Source: Candidatus Eiseniibacteriota bacterium (GTDB lineage Bacteria; Eisenbacteria; RBG-16-71-46; CAIMUX01). From it: a DNA stretch of 64,000 bases. Under the pieces are notes generated by a model. It made no database searches, was not told the origin of the DNA, and saw only the letters and a program-made list of their open reading frames with translations. A program made the position numbers and the translations under genes. Location of the stretch: NCBI GenBank assembly GCA_016712505.1, contig JADJQY010000004.1:62001-126000 (forward strand), in the 5' to 3' direction. This document shows, piece by piece, positions 17,126 to 26,041 of the stretch; position 1 is the first letter of the stretch; each line of letters starts with the position of its first letter.

Positions 17126-18363
17126 GGACCCGGCACTGGAATCTGGCCGCTGATGTGCGCGAGGCCGGACGGCGGCCCATCGGCCTGAACGGAGCGTGAG
17201 CCGGTGGCGGCGTCGGGCGTGATCTCGCTCTCAGCGGCGCCGGTGCCGATCGCCCCGAGAGCCCGCGCGGTCGCATGTCGCCCCGCGCCGGCTCGCACCA
17301 CGCGGGCGACCGACTGTTCGAAACCACCGCCGGCGAGTGGGGCGAGTTCCACCCGCGCCCGGGCAGCGCTGAACAGCGGATCGAGGCGAAGCGCCTCGGC
17401 GTAGGCGGCATCAGCGTCGGCGAAGCGACCCTCGTCCTCGAACCCCAGCCCCTTACCAAAGGCCAGGAAAGCGGCCAGTGAGCGCGGCACCGGTGCCGCC
17501 TCCATGATCTCCCGACGAAGTCGCTCCGAAGGTTCGTGATCGAGGCGGGTCAGGACGGAGACGGCCACCTCTCCGGGGAGCTCGTGAAACTGTTCGAGCG
17601 ACCGTTCCACATCGATTGCCCCGCGCGAGACGCCGGTCGAGGCATCGATCACATCGGCCAGCACCCGGATCCGACCTTGGCTGGGGAACGAATAGACCCC
17701 GGTGAGGAGATTGCGCGCACCCAGCATCCGCCCGGCGCGCGGGAGAACGCCGTTGCGCGCCGCATCACCGCGTTCGGCCTCACGCAGCGCCGACTCGATC
17801 GCCGCCCGGGTGCGCGGGCCGACGACCCCATCCTGCTCGAGCCGAAAGTCGCGCTGGAACGATCGCACCGCCGCGCGATACTCCGCACTGTCCTTGCCGT
17901 CGAGCGGCGCATCGTAGTACGGCCTCCCGCCGATCTGCGCCGAGAGCCGGGCCAGGCGTTGCTGGGTCCCGAGTACGGTGAGCGGATCCGCGAGGGAGTC
18001 GCGCGCGGTGCGCACCAGGTCGATCTCGGCCAGCAGGGTCTCCACTTCCTGCCGTTCCACCAGCCGCAGCTCCGGGACCCGGGAAAGCGCAGTGGTCATG
18101 ACCGCGACCAGGGCGCGGCCGAAGTGCACCTGCTCCGGATCGAACGGTTCGGGGCGCAGGTCGGCAACCGCGAAGGTCCCCTCGTCGCTTCCCTCACCCC
18201 CCAGTTCCTGCTCCCGGGCCAGGCGATCGCGGGTCAGCTCGAGCAGGGCGGCGCGGCGAGCGAGGCGAGGATCGGGACGCGACCCGGCCTCCCGCGGCGC
18301 GGAAGGAGCGCAGCCGGACCACACGATCAGGAGCAGACACAACCAGGTTGGCGTGATTCGCAT
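17122..18363 (-). CDS. CsgG-like lipoprotein with peptidoglycan-binding domain, first gene of the envelope trio
   Basis: A 413-residue lipoprotein: leader ITPTWLCLLLIVWSGC with lipobox Cys. Residues 70-125 and 220-290 resemble the CsgG/curli-secretion fold (VAVMTTALSRVPELRLVERQEVETLLAE, later LTGVYSFPSQGRIRVLADVIDASTG). A PG_binding_1-like insert lies between them (about 145-185, YRAAVRSFQRDFRLEQDGVVGPRTRAAIE). The C-terminus has TPR-like helices (FADADAAYAEALRLDPLFSAAR). The ATG at 18363 directly precedes the lipoprotein leader; a TACAGT at 18373-18378 (minus strand) could be its own -10. By analogy with CsgG it may form or organise an outer-membrane complex anchored to peptidoglycan, here perhaps for the polysaccharide; this is inference. 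Confidence 0.75.
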   Translation of the reverse strand: MRITPTWLCLLLIVWSGCAPSAPREAGSRPDPRLARRAALLELTRDRLAREQELGGEGSDEGTFAVADLRPEPFDPEQVHFGRALVAVMTTALSRVPELRLVERQEVETLLAEIDLVRTARDSLADPLTVLGTQQRLARLSAQIGGRPYYDAPLDGKDSAEYRAAVRSFQRDFRLEQDGVVGPRTRAAIESALREAERGDAARNGVLPRAGRMLGARNLLTGVYSFPSQGRIRVLADVIDASTGVSRGAIDVERSLEQFHELPGEVAVSVLTRLDHEPSERLRREIMEAAPVPRSLAAFLAFGKGLGFEDEGRFADADAAYAEALRLDPLFSAARARVELAPLAGGGFEQSVARVVRAGAGRHATARALGAIGTGAAESEITPDAATGSRSVQADGPPSGLAHISGQIPVPGP

Positions 18364-18397
18364 CGGGGCGAAACTGTAGGGCCAGTGGCCAGGCGCG

Positions 18398-19837
18398 TCA
18401 ATCGTGCTTCGGCTGTCCGGTGCTGAGCTGTTCCTGGCGAGAAGGCTCCGCCGGGTCGCTCGCGTCTGCCGCATTCGCTTCCAGGACCGAGAGCGCGGCG
18501 AGGATCCAGCCGAACGTGGCCGAGGTCATCGAAGCGCCGATGACGTTGGTGAATGCAACCGCGTAGAGACAGACCTGCGCCGCGGCCAGGGCGCGGAGGC
18601 GGGCGCCTCGAGAGTTGGCCGCATGCCGGCGCGCCGCATCGAGGGTGCGCCGGAGAACCAGCACCTGAAAGAGGATGAGGAGTCCGACTCCGATCGCTCC
18701 GGTGAAGTAGGCCAGTTCCAGGTAGGAGTTGTGGAGCTGGCTCTCCTTGTCCCACTCGCCGCGAACCGCATCGAAGTAGACAAATGGCTTCCCCAGCCCA
18801 AGACCCAGGACCGGGCTGGCCTTCAGTTCGAGCAAGGCAGAGCCCCAGACCACCAGGCGCCAGATCGAGGTGGCATCTTGGTCGAGGTCGGAGAAGCTGG
18901 TCAACCGGGTGTAGATGTCTCCCACCACCGGCAGGCTCGAGAGCCGCGGCAAGGCGAGGAGAATCACTCCAACCAGAACCCCCGCCCCGGTGATCAAGCG
19001 CGCCCCGTGGCGCCGGAGATCGGATCCCGCGACGGCAACGGTCAGCAGGCCGAAGATCGCCCCGAGCCACACCGATCGAGCCTGAGACAGGAGGATCCCG
19101 ATCAGGTAGAGGGCTCCGCACACCAGACTCCAGACCGGACGGCGCCTGGGCCAGACACCGCCAGCCAGAATCGCGAGGGCGAAGAAGAGAGTGAGGGCCT
19201 GGAGGCCGCTGAGATAGCGCAGGGTATCGGTCGAGGTCGTACCACCCACTGGAGTTCCGGTCGCCGCGTTCCACAGTCCCTGCAGCGCGACCACCACCCC
19301 TGCCGCAACCACGGTCGCGGCCAGGCGGACGCGCGATCGCTCCGCGCGCATCACGTCGAGTACCAGGACGAAGAGGAGCGCGTAGAAGAACTGAACGCGA
19401 AACGAGAGCACCGCAGCCCAACCGTGGATCGTGATGCCGCGCAGCATGGAGAGCGCGCCATAGGCGAGGAACGCCCACAGCGACCAGTGAATCGCCCCTC
19501 GCGGACGCTCGATGGACCGCCCGTCGCGCAGGCTCCGGACCAGAACGGCGATCAGAAGGGCCAGGGTGAGGAGATCATTGGGGAACAGGTTCACCCCCAC
19601 GAGCGACAGGCTCGCGTAGGAGAATCCCTGCCGCTCCCCCACGAGATGGAGCAGCAGCGTGGCGCTGACCAGGGCGGAGAGATCGTGCAGCGCCATCGCC
19701 CCCAACAGGACCCCGGCGACGAGAAGTGCCGCCGCGAGCGGATTCCAGATGGAGAGCACTCCGATCGCCGCCGTGCTCAGAGCGGCAACCGCCCAGAGGC
19801 CGCGGGGCAGCTGGATCCTCTGCAGATCGGTGCTCAC
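18398..19837 (-). CDS. O-antigen ligase/polymerase (Wzy/WaaL-like) membrane protein
   Basis: A 479-residue polytopic inner-membrane protein with about 11-12 hydrophobic helices and a large periplasmic loop near residues 310-370. The Wzy_C/O-antigen ligase signature is visible: GSALLELKASPVLGLGLGKP, then WDKESQLHNSYLELAYFTG, where the His in HNSYLEL is the conserved residue of this family. It polymerises repeat units or ligates glycan chains on the periplasmic side. The start is GTG at 19837, overlapping the glycosyltransferase stop (GTGA). The 34-bp gap to the next gene is the only non-overlapping junction inside the operon. Confidence 0.88.
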   Translation of the reverse strand: MSTDLQRIQLPRGLWAVAALSTAAIGVLSIWNPLAAALLVAGVLLGAMALHDLSALVSATLLLHLVGERQGFSYASLSLVGVNLFPNDLLTLALLIAVLVRSLRDGRSIERPRGAIHWSLWAFLAYGALSMLRGITIHGWAAVLSFRVQFFYALLFVLVLDVMRAERSRVRLAATVVAAGVVVALQGLWNAATGTPVGGTTSTDTLRYLSGLQALTLFFALAILAGGVWPRRRPVWSLVCGALYLIGILLSQARSVWLGAIFGLLTVAVAGSDLRRHGARLITGAGVLVGVILLALPRLSSLPVVGDIYTRLTSFSDLDQDATSIWRLVVWGSALLELKASPVLGLGLGKPFVYFDAVRGEWDKESQLHNSYLELAYFTGAIGVGLLILFQVLVLRRTLDAARRHAANSRGARLRALAAAQVCLYAVAFTNVIGASMTSATFGWILAALSVLEANAADASDPAEPSRQEQLSTGQPKHD

Positions 19838-20979
19838 CACAGTCTCTCGACCTCGTCCACCCACCGCGTCAGGGCAATCCTGCGGTCCGCTCGCTCCGCT
19901 ACGCGGGTCGCATGCAGCGTCCCGCCGTCACTGCGGATCAGTCGATCGATGGCGCGTCCGATCGCCCCCAGGTCGGTGGGATCGACCCGCGCTCCCGCCG
20001 CATCGTTCTCGATCCAATCGCGATTTCCCGGCAGATCGGCCACCAGGAGCTTGGCGCCGGCCGCCATCGCCTCGAGCATGGTCTGGGAGAGCCCGTCGGG
20101 CATCCAGAGGGAGGCCACCAGGTCAGCGATCCAGTAGAGCAGACGCAGCTCGTGCGGCGACCGCATCCCTAGATCGACGAACCGGCCTTCCATGCCGTTC
20201 CGAACCGCAAAGGCGTGCAGGCGGGAGCGTTCGTACGCGTCTCCCGGCCCGACCAGAACGAACTGCAGATCCGGACGCTCGGCGACCGCGGCAAGCAGTT
20301 CCGCCTGGTGACCCGAGCGGTCGATCGCGCGCGGCGAGAGCAGACTCAACCCCCCGGCGGCGCGATGATGAAGCAGCCGCGCCCATCCCGCATCCTGTTC
20401 GGCCAAGGAGGCAAGTTGCGCCTCGATCTCCGCGGGGCGCTGCCAGAACTGCAGATCGACCCCCGTGTAGGCCAGGCCGATCTTCTCCCGGTCCGCACCC
20501 AGGTCGCAGAGCCCCTGGAGTACGGAGGTGGTCTCACCCCAGACGCGCGCGGAGTCGGCGATCACCCGCCGGGAGAAGAATCGATGGAAGGGGTGGCCCA
20601 CGGAGAACCGGAGCACATCCTGTCCCCAAGAAACGACCGCCAGCGGACCGATCCCCCCGAGCCAGGCGAGATACGCCTCGGGCTGGAATCGCAGCGCGAG
20701 AACCAGGTCGGGATCGAAGCCCCGGACCTCGCGCCGAAAGCGAGGCGCGAGCCGCAGCGCGCGCGTGATGGTCCGAAGTTCACGAGAAGGGCGACGCGGT
20801 CCCGACGCAGGTGGCGGCGCTGCGGCACTGTCCGACGCCGCGGCAACTCCCGACGCGACAGGGGCGCGTCGACACGACCACAGACGCACCTCGTGGCCGC
20901 GCGCGGTCAGCCCCGAGCGCCACACCGCCGTGTGAACGCTCGCTTCGTCGGCCACCAGCGCGATCCGCCGGGCGCTCAC
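19834..20979 (-). CDS. Glycosyltransferase family 4-like
   Basis: A 381-residue GT-B transferase. N-terminal ARRIALVADEASVHTAVWRS begins the first Rossmann domain; GGIGPLAVVSWGQDVLRF, FVLVGPGDAYERSRLHAFA and DGLSQTMLEAMAAGAKLLVADLPGN follow, with the E near the nucleotide-sugar site. The start is GTG at 20979, in a GTGA overlap with the flippase gene; the longer upstream frame is only the shadow of that gene. Acts in the cytosol on the lipid-linked repeat unit; sugar unknown. Confidence 0.88.
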   Translation of the reverse strand: MSARRIALVADEASVHTAVWRSGLTARGHEVRLWSCRRAPVASGVAAASDSAAAPPPASGPRRPSRELRTITRALRLAPRFRREVRGFDPDLVLALRFQPEAYLAWLGGIGPLAVVSWGQDVLRFSVGHPFHRFFSRRVIADSARVWGETTSVLQGLCDLGADREKIGLAYTGVDLQFWQRPAEIEAQLASLAEQDAGWARLLHHRAAGGLSLLSPRAIDRSGHQAELLAAVAERPDLQFVLVGPGDAYERSRLHAFAVRNGMEGRFVDLGMRSPHELRLLYWIADLVASLWMPDGLSQTMLEAMAAGAKLLVADLPGNRDWIENDAAGARVDPTDLGAIGRAIDRLIRSDGGTLHATRVAERADRRIALTRWVDEVERLW

Positions 20980-22289
20980 CGCTTCCCCCGGGAGACCAAT
21001 GCCTGAAGGGAGCTCTTCATCAGCCGCAGGTCGTCCGTCCGCACGACCAGGAGACGCCTCCAACCGAACTCCGGCTCCCGCCGCACGCGGAGCGCGGCCA
21101 GGAGCCCCATCAAGAGATAGGTGACCGACGAGGCGGCCGCGGCACCGACCGCCCCCCAGCGCGGAATCCAGACCGCGTTGAGCGCGATGTTCACCACCAG
21201 CACGATCGCCGAGTTGATCGCGTTGTGCCGCGGTAGCCCGAGCTGCTGCGAGAGGAAGAGCCCGAGCGGGCCGGCCATCGCATTCCCCACCATCCCCGGC
21301 AACAGGAAGAGCAGGCAGGCAACGGAGCCCTCGAAGGCATCGCCGTAGACCCAGAGCACCAGCGGCCGCGCGATCAACGCGAGCAGTGTCCCGAAGATCA
21401 CGGTCAAGAACACCCCGATTCGCACGGTGCGGAGCGAGAGCGAGAGGGCGTCGGCCCGGCCGCCTCCGGCGATCTTCGCCACGGCCGCCTGGTTCATCGC
21501 GCGCGGGAAGTGCCACAGTGCCTCGGCCAGCGCCACCCCGATCGAGTAGAGGCCGAGTTGCGCGGCGTTGGACCAGAGCAGCAGGAGTTGCGCGTCGATA
21601 CGGAGCACGAGGACCCAGACCACGTTCGCGGCATACGCTTCGATCCCGAAGCGGAAGGTGCTGCGAACTGCGGCGGCCCAGTCTCGGAGGAAGGGCGGCT
21701 CGCGGCGAAGCACCACCAAGCTGAGGATGATCCCGCCGGCGACCTGAGAGCCGATCCAGATCCAGCAGGCCGTCCCAATCGGGACGTCCCGTGTCGCGGC
21801 AAAACCGACCGTGGCGAGTGTCCAGAGCAGCGGCGGAATCGCGTTCAGCAGATTCGAGCTCCGAATCTGGCCCTGACCGAGCATCACGCCGTTCAGGTTC
21901 AACGCCACGAGGGCGGTGACCACCGTTGCGATGTACGGCAGCAGGATGCGCGGAGTCAGTCCGAGGCGATCGAGATAGGCGGGCAAGTAGAAGGCCAACA
22001 CCGCGGCGAGAAGCACCCCCGCGGCAAGACCCGAGGCAAGCTGGACACCTGAGATGGTCCGCGGATCGAACTTCTTCTGCCCGATCAGCCGGGTCGCCGC
22101 CGCGTGGAGCCCCAGACCGCCCATCACCGTCGAGACGGTCAAGGTGCTGGCCAGGAAGGCAAGGACCCCCTTGCCCTCCGGTCCGTAGAGGCGTGAGATG
22201 ATCCAACTGGTGACGAATCCCATGGCCACGCCGGCGACCTGGAAGGCGAAGCTGTGCACGCTGTCGTGCGCGACGGTCGACTTCGCCAT
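20976..22289 (-). CDS. Oligosaccharide flippase (Wzx/MATE-like)
   Basis: A 437-residue polytopic membrane protein with about 12-14 helices. The N-terminus SFAFQVAGVAMGFVTSWIISRLYGPEGKGVLA is characteristic of the Polysacc_synt/Wzx family (helices 1-2 separated by R-x-x-G-x-x-x-G). Flips undecaprenyl-linked repeat units across the inner membrane. Start ATG at 22289 (MAKSTVAHDS) shares one base with the upstream stop TAA. Its position between two glycosyltransferases and the polymerase gene gives a complete Wzx/Wzy set in this operon. Confidence 0.9.
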   Translation of the reverse strand: MAKSTVAHDSVHSFAFQVAGVAMGFVTSWIISRLYGPEGKGVLAFLASTLTVSTVMGGLGLHAAATRLIGQKKFDPRTISGVQLASGLAAGVLLAAVLAFYLPAYLDRLGLTPRILLPYIATVVTALVALNLNGVMLGQGQIRSSNLLNAIPPLLWTLATVGFAATRDVPIGTACWIWIGSQVAGGIILSLVVLRREPPFLRDWAAAVRSTFRFGIEAYAANVVWVLVLRIDAQLLLLWSNAAQLGLYSIGVALAEALWHFPRAMNQAAVAKIAGGGRADALSLSLRTVRIGVFLTVIFGTLLALIARPLVLWVYGDAFEGSVACLLFLLPGMVGNAMAGPLGLFLSQQLGLPRHNAINSAIVLVVNIALNAVWIPRWGAVGAAAASSVTYLLMGLLAALRVRREPEFGWRRLLVVRTDDLRLMKSSLQALVSRGKR

Positions 22290-23491
22290 TACCCGCGCCA
22301 CGTCTGCTCCATCTCGTCCAGGATCGCCTCCACGCGACCGGCCAGCGCCTCCCAGGTATGGGGCCGAACGGCGTCACGCCGTCGCGCGGCGATCGCCTTG
22401 GCCTCTCCCCGCGCGACGAGGTCCGCCTCCTCGGCCAACGTTTCGCGCACCGCGGCGACGAACCGCTCCGGCCCCTCGGCGAAGCGGATCATGCGGCCAA
22501 CCGGCGTTTCGAGCAACGACTCCAGCGGGGTCGAAACCACCGGGCGACCCGCGCCGAGGTACTCGTAGACCTTGAGCGGGTTGACCGCGCGACGCACCGC
22601 CCCGACCTTGAAAGGCGAGAGACAGAGGTCGAAGGCGCGCAGATAGCGGGGGATCTCGGCCTGGGGGCGCGCCCCGAGCAGATGCACGTTGGCATGCCGA
22701 CGGAGCGCATCAGCAGCGGCCGGAGCGTGGATCGGCCCGACGAGGATCAGCGATCCGCCGGGGAAGGCCCGCGCGGTCGCGTCCAGCACCTCGTAGTCGA
22801 GGTAGGTGAAGACCGCGCCGACGAATCCGAGCCAAGGGCGGGGAAGGCCGGCCAGCTCCGGCGGAACCGGCAGCTCCCGATCATCCAGCCATGTCTCGCG
22901 GACCCCGTTGCCGACCACCTCGACCCGCACTTCCGGTCGACGTCGTCGCACCTGCGCCGCGAGCGGATCGGACGTGGTCAGGACGAGATTGCTCGCGGCC
23001 AGGGCAATCTCGATCGAACGCGCCATCGTTGCCTGACTGTGCGCCTGCGCCTCGTAGGCCGAAAGGTCGTCCACCAGATCGAAGATCACCCGCTCCGGTC
23101 GCAGGGTTTCGATCGCCTGCGCCCAGAGCGGCTGGTACAGCCAGAGCCAGGTGCGTCGATGCCCGAGCCGCGCCGCGGTTCGCGCCAGCGCGCCGCCCCA
23201 CAGTCGATATTGAGCCCGACTGATCGGTGCGTGTGTCCAGAACGGCAGGCCGCGAGGCGGGGTCCAGATCCGAAGCCCGTCCCGCACCGACCGCAGGCGC
23301 GGTGCGAGCAGCGGGTTCCGGAGTTCCGTCGGCGTCGTCGAAGGTTTGGGGCGCAGGATGGAGTGACTCGGTTCGACATAGACGATATCGCGCCGCGGGG
23401 CGAGATGCGCCATGAAGTGCTGCTTCCGGAACCAGGTTTCCTCCCAGTACTGGGTCGAGCAGCAGATGATGAGCGGTCGCTCGTCAGTCAA
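22289..23491 (-). CDS. Glycosyltransferase (GT-B, TuaH/WsaF-like)
   Basis: A 400-residue protein. PLIICCSTQYWEETWFRKQHF and RVIFDLVDDLSAYEAQ are typical of transferases related to teichuronic/S-layer glycan enzymes, in which a YDxxDD-like motif lies after the first domain. The C-terminal domain has PRPWLGFVGAVFTYLDYE, ILVGPIHAPAAADALRRH and NPLKVYEYLGAGRPVVSTPLE, the UDP-sugar side. Start is TTG at 23491; it overlaps the preceding stop by 8 bp. Sugar specificity unknown. Confidence 0.87.
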   Translation of the reverse strand: MTDERPLIICCSTQYWEETWFRKQHFMAHLAPRRDIVYVEPSHSILRPKPSTTPTELRNPLLAPRLRSVRDGLRIWTPPRGLPFWTHAPISRAQYRLWGGALARTAARLGHRRTWLWLYQPLWAQAIETLRPERVIFDLVDDLSAYEAQAHSQATMARSIEIALAASNLVLTTSDPLAAQVRRRRPEVRVEVVGNGVRETWLDDRELPVPPELAGLPRPWLGFVGAVFTYLDYEVLDATARAFPGGSLILVGPIHAPAAADALRRHANVHLLGARPQAEIPRYLRAFDLCLSPFKVGAVRRAVNPLKVYEYLGAGRPVVSTPLESLLETPVGRMIRFAEGPERFVAAVRETLAEEADLVARGEAKAIAARRRDAVRPHTWEALAGRVEAILDEMEQTWRG

Positions 23492-24503
23492 TCGCCACCG
23501 CCTCGCTCGGCCGATGTCGGGAGGTCAGCAGCGCGTGGTACTCGCGGTCGATCGCCCGTGCGGTCGCTTCCAGGGTGTAGGCGGCCAGCTTCGCGGGGGG
23601 CGCATAGCGAACACGCCGCGCACCGTCCCCTCCGACCGCGAGCAAGCCCGCGAGCGCCGCGGCGATCGCGCCGGGGTCGCGTCGCACGACCGAGCAGTGC
23701 TCCACTCCCGCTAACATCTCCGGCGCATCGCCGGCGGGCACGGCCACGACCGGCAACCCCACTGCCATCGCCTCCCGCACCGTGTTCGACGACCCTTCCC
23801 AGTGAGAGGTGAGAAGTGCGACATCCGCGGCATTGAGGGCAAGATTGTACCGGTCCTGCGACTCGCCGTGGAAGCTGACCAGGCGCGCTCGCCCGCCCAG
23901 GGTCGCAACCGCGGATTCGGCCAGAGCAAAGTTCTTCTCCGGTCGGGCCGGATTCCAGGGCCAGAGCACGATGAACGCATCCGCCCCCCAGCCCATCGCC
24001 GCCCGCGCTTCGGCGGGATCAACCGCTCGAAACCGCTCGAGGGAAGTCCCGTTGGGGATCACCCTGCACCCCGATACCCCCAGGGGCCCTCGCATCTCCT
24101 CGCTCATCACGATCGAGAGGTCGGCCAACCGGGCGGCGAGGCGGGACAGGGGTCGCTGCCTCGACCAGAGCACATCCGAGCCAAGAAAGGTCACGACCAG
24201 CGGGGCTCGGGACTGCACGCGTGCCACCAGCCCGGTCAACCCGTAGTGGGCATGCACCAGGTCGAACCGCTCCCGCTCCAGCGCACGCCGCAGTCTGCCG
24301 ATCCCGCGCAAGTACTCGAGCTTCGAGCGAGCGCCGTCGATCGCCACCACCTCGATCCGGTGCCCGAGCGCGCGCAAGGACTCGACCTGGTTCTGCACGA
24401 AGGCGCCGCGACCGGGGACCACGCCGCCCGGATACAGGTTCGTTACCACCAGAACCCGGAGCCGGCAATCCGCGGGCACCATCGATGCATCCGCTCCACT
24501 CAC
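23484..24503 (-). CDS. Glycosyltransferase family 4
   Basis: A 339-residue GT-B protein. LRVLVVTNLYPGGVVPGRGAFVQ and DLVHAHYGLTGLVARVQ mark the acceptor domain, and DVALLTSHWEGSSNTVREAM the donor domain with the E-x7-E pair. VIPNGTSLERFRAVD is the interdomain linker typical of GT4. GTG at 24503 overlaps the DUF362 gene stop (GTGA); a longer frame upstream is a shadow. Fourth gene counted from the end of the ligase/DUF362/transferase block; part of repeat-unit assembly. Confidence 0.88.
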   Translation of the reverse strand: MSGADASMVPADCRLRVLVVTNLYPGGVVPGRGAFVQNQVESLRALGHRIEVVAIDGARSKLEYLRGIGRLRRALERERFDLVHAHYGLTGLVARVQSRAPLVVTFLGSDVLWSRQRPLSRLAARLADLSIVMSEEMRGPLGVSGCRVIPNGTSLERFRAVDPAEARAAMGWGADAFIVLWPWNPARPEKNFALAESAVATLGGRARLVSFHGESQDRYNLALNAADVALLTSHWEGSSNTVREAMAVGLPVVAVPAGDAPEMLAGVEHCSVVRRDPGAIAAALAGLLAVGGDGARRVRYAPPAKLAAYTLEATARAIDREYHALLTSRHRPSEAVAID

Positions 24504-26041
24504 CAGGACCGCCATCCGACCGGGGGCGCAAAGGGCCGAGACCGCGCGGCAAGTGCCTCGAGGTCGATCGGATCCTTTTCCTCCTCGAGGCGGACACGGA
24601 TTTCGGCCATGGCCGGAAGATCGAGCCACGCCCCGCGCGCAGTGCGATAGACCCGAATCTGCGGCAGATCGGCGGCGCGCGACCCCATCAGGGTCGCCGC
24701 CACAAGGTCGATCACGGCCGGATCGAGTCCGGCGAAGACACAGCCGGTCGGCCGTGGCGTCGGCTCCAGAGGTCCGTCCCCTTCTCCGGCCACGACCCCG
24801 TCGATCACGCCAAGAAACCGGCGCTGGCGTTCGGGGCGGAGCACGCCATCTCGATCCGCGTGCAGGAGGACGCGCGCCAGATCGTGGGTCATCCGCCAGG
24901 CGGTGTCGTTTCCGCTCCAATCACCGGCAGAGATCGTGGTCGTGGCTGTCTCCGCATCGGACAGAACCCCAACCCGGCGGAGCACCCGTCCCACCGACTG
25001 CTTGGCCGCGGTGAGCGTCCGGTAGAGCCGCTCCTTTCGCGGATCGCCGGAGGCGAGTAGCCGATCGATCAGTACCCGTTGCGCCGCGCGGCCCTGCCTC
25101 CGGAGCGGATCGAGTCCGGGCGGGTACTCGTCTCCCCCCGCGTCCGCCGCCCCGATCCGGTAGTGGGGCACGTAGTTCTTGTCGCCGTTGATGCCGACCA
25201 GACCCTTCAGGTTCAGCGTGACCCCGACCTTTCCATGGGTCTTGAGCTTCGGCAAACTGATGAACAGGTCCGACTCCAGGACGGTGCGGGAAACACAGTA
25301 CTCGTGCCTCCCCCCGAGGTGCGCGCTCGAGGCGAAGGCTCGGTCGTAGTCGGCGGCGTAGATGCGATCACAACCCGGCAGATCGGCGAAGGCGCTTGCG
25401 TCGCCCAGGTCGATCAGGGCATAGCCGCGCGGGTCACCCTCCTGCGTCCGTCGGCGTGATCCCGAGGCGATCCCGGTCTGCGCGTCGTTCTCCCCGACCA
25501 TGCGCCGCAGGTCGAGTAACTCGACCTCGAAGCCGGTGCGCTCGCGGTAGAACACGGGGATCGCGCCCATGCCGGTTCGGGACAGGTACGCAGCCCAGTC
25601 GGAGTTGAATTGCGGAGCGTCGGCGATCGAGATCCGCCCCGCGACCGCTCCGCCGCCGGCGGCACGCGCCGCCGCCTGGAGCGCGATCCAGACGTAGTCG
25701 AGGACCGCCCGCACCACCGCCGGATGGGTGACGATCGAGAAGAGATCGAGCCCCAGCGCATGGTGGTGCAACACCGCATTGGGCTTCAGCACCACGCGGC
25801 TGCCGTGCTCGACCAGCTCCCCGAGGGGATTCCAGGCCGCACTGCCGTAGTTCGCGCCATCGAGCCCCAGCAGCCGGAACGCCTCTCGCACCGCCGCATA
25901 GGCACCGTTCGGCGGGCCGAGTGCCTCGGGAAACGGAGACTCCGGATAGCGCTCCGAGGGATGGAACGGCGCCGCGTCGGGGTAGGTCGCGCTGAATCGG
26001 CCCCCCACCGCCACGAGCGTGCGTTGCGGAAGCGGGCTCAC
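24500..26041 (-). CDS. DUF362 domain protein in the polysaccharide operon
   Basis: A 513-residue cytosolic protein. Recognised by ELVEHGSRVVLKPNAVLHHHALG, FSIVTHPAVVRAVLDYVWIAL, the SLPKLKTHGKVGVTLNLKGLVGINGDK block and IDGVVAGEGDGPLEPTP, which together define DUF362. No ferredoxin-type cysteine clusters are present, unlike many DUF362 proteins. The function is unknown; members recur beside CapK-like ligases and polysaccharide genes. Start is GTG at 26041, overlapping the CapK-like gene stop by 4 bp. It overlaps the glycosyltransferase gene downstream by 4 bp as well. Confidence 0.82.
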   Translation of the reverse strand: MSPLPQRTLVAVGGRFSATYPDAAPFHPSERYPESPFPEALGPPNGAYAAVREAFRLLGLDGANYGSAAWNPLGELVEHGSRVVLKPNAVLHHHALGLDLFSIVTHPAVVRAVLDYVWIALQAAARAAGGGAVAGRISIADAPQFNSDWAAYLSRTGMGAIPVFYRERTGFEVELLDLRRMVGENDAQTGIASGSRRRTQEGDPRGYALIDLGDASAFADLPGCDRIYAADYDRAFASSAHLGGRHEYCVSRTVLESDLFISLPKLKTHGKVGVTLNLKGLVGINGDKNYVPHYRIGAADAGGDEYPPGLDPLRRQGRAAQRVLIDRLLASGDPRKERLYRTLTAAKQSVGRVLRRVGVLSDAETATTTISAGDWSGNDTAWRMTHDLARVLLHADRDGVLRPERQRRFLGVIDGVVAGEGDGPLEPTPRPTGCVFAGLDPAVIDLVAATLMGSRAADLPQIRVYRTARGAWLDLPAMAEIRVRLEEEKDPIDLEALAARSRPFAPPVGWRSW

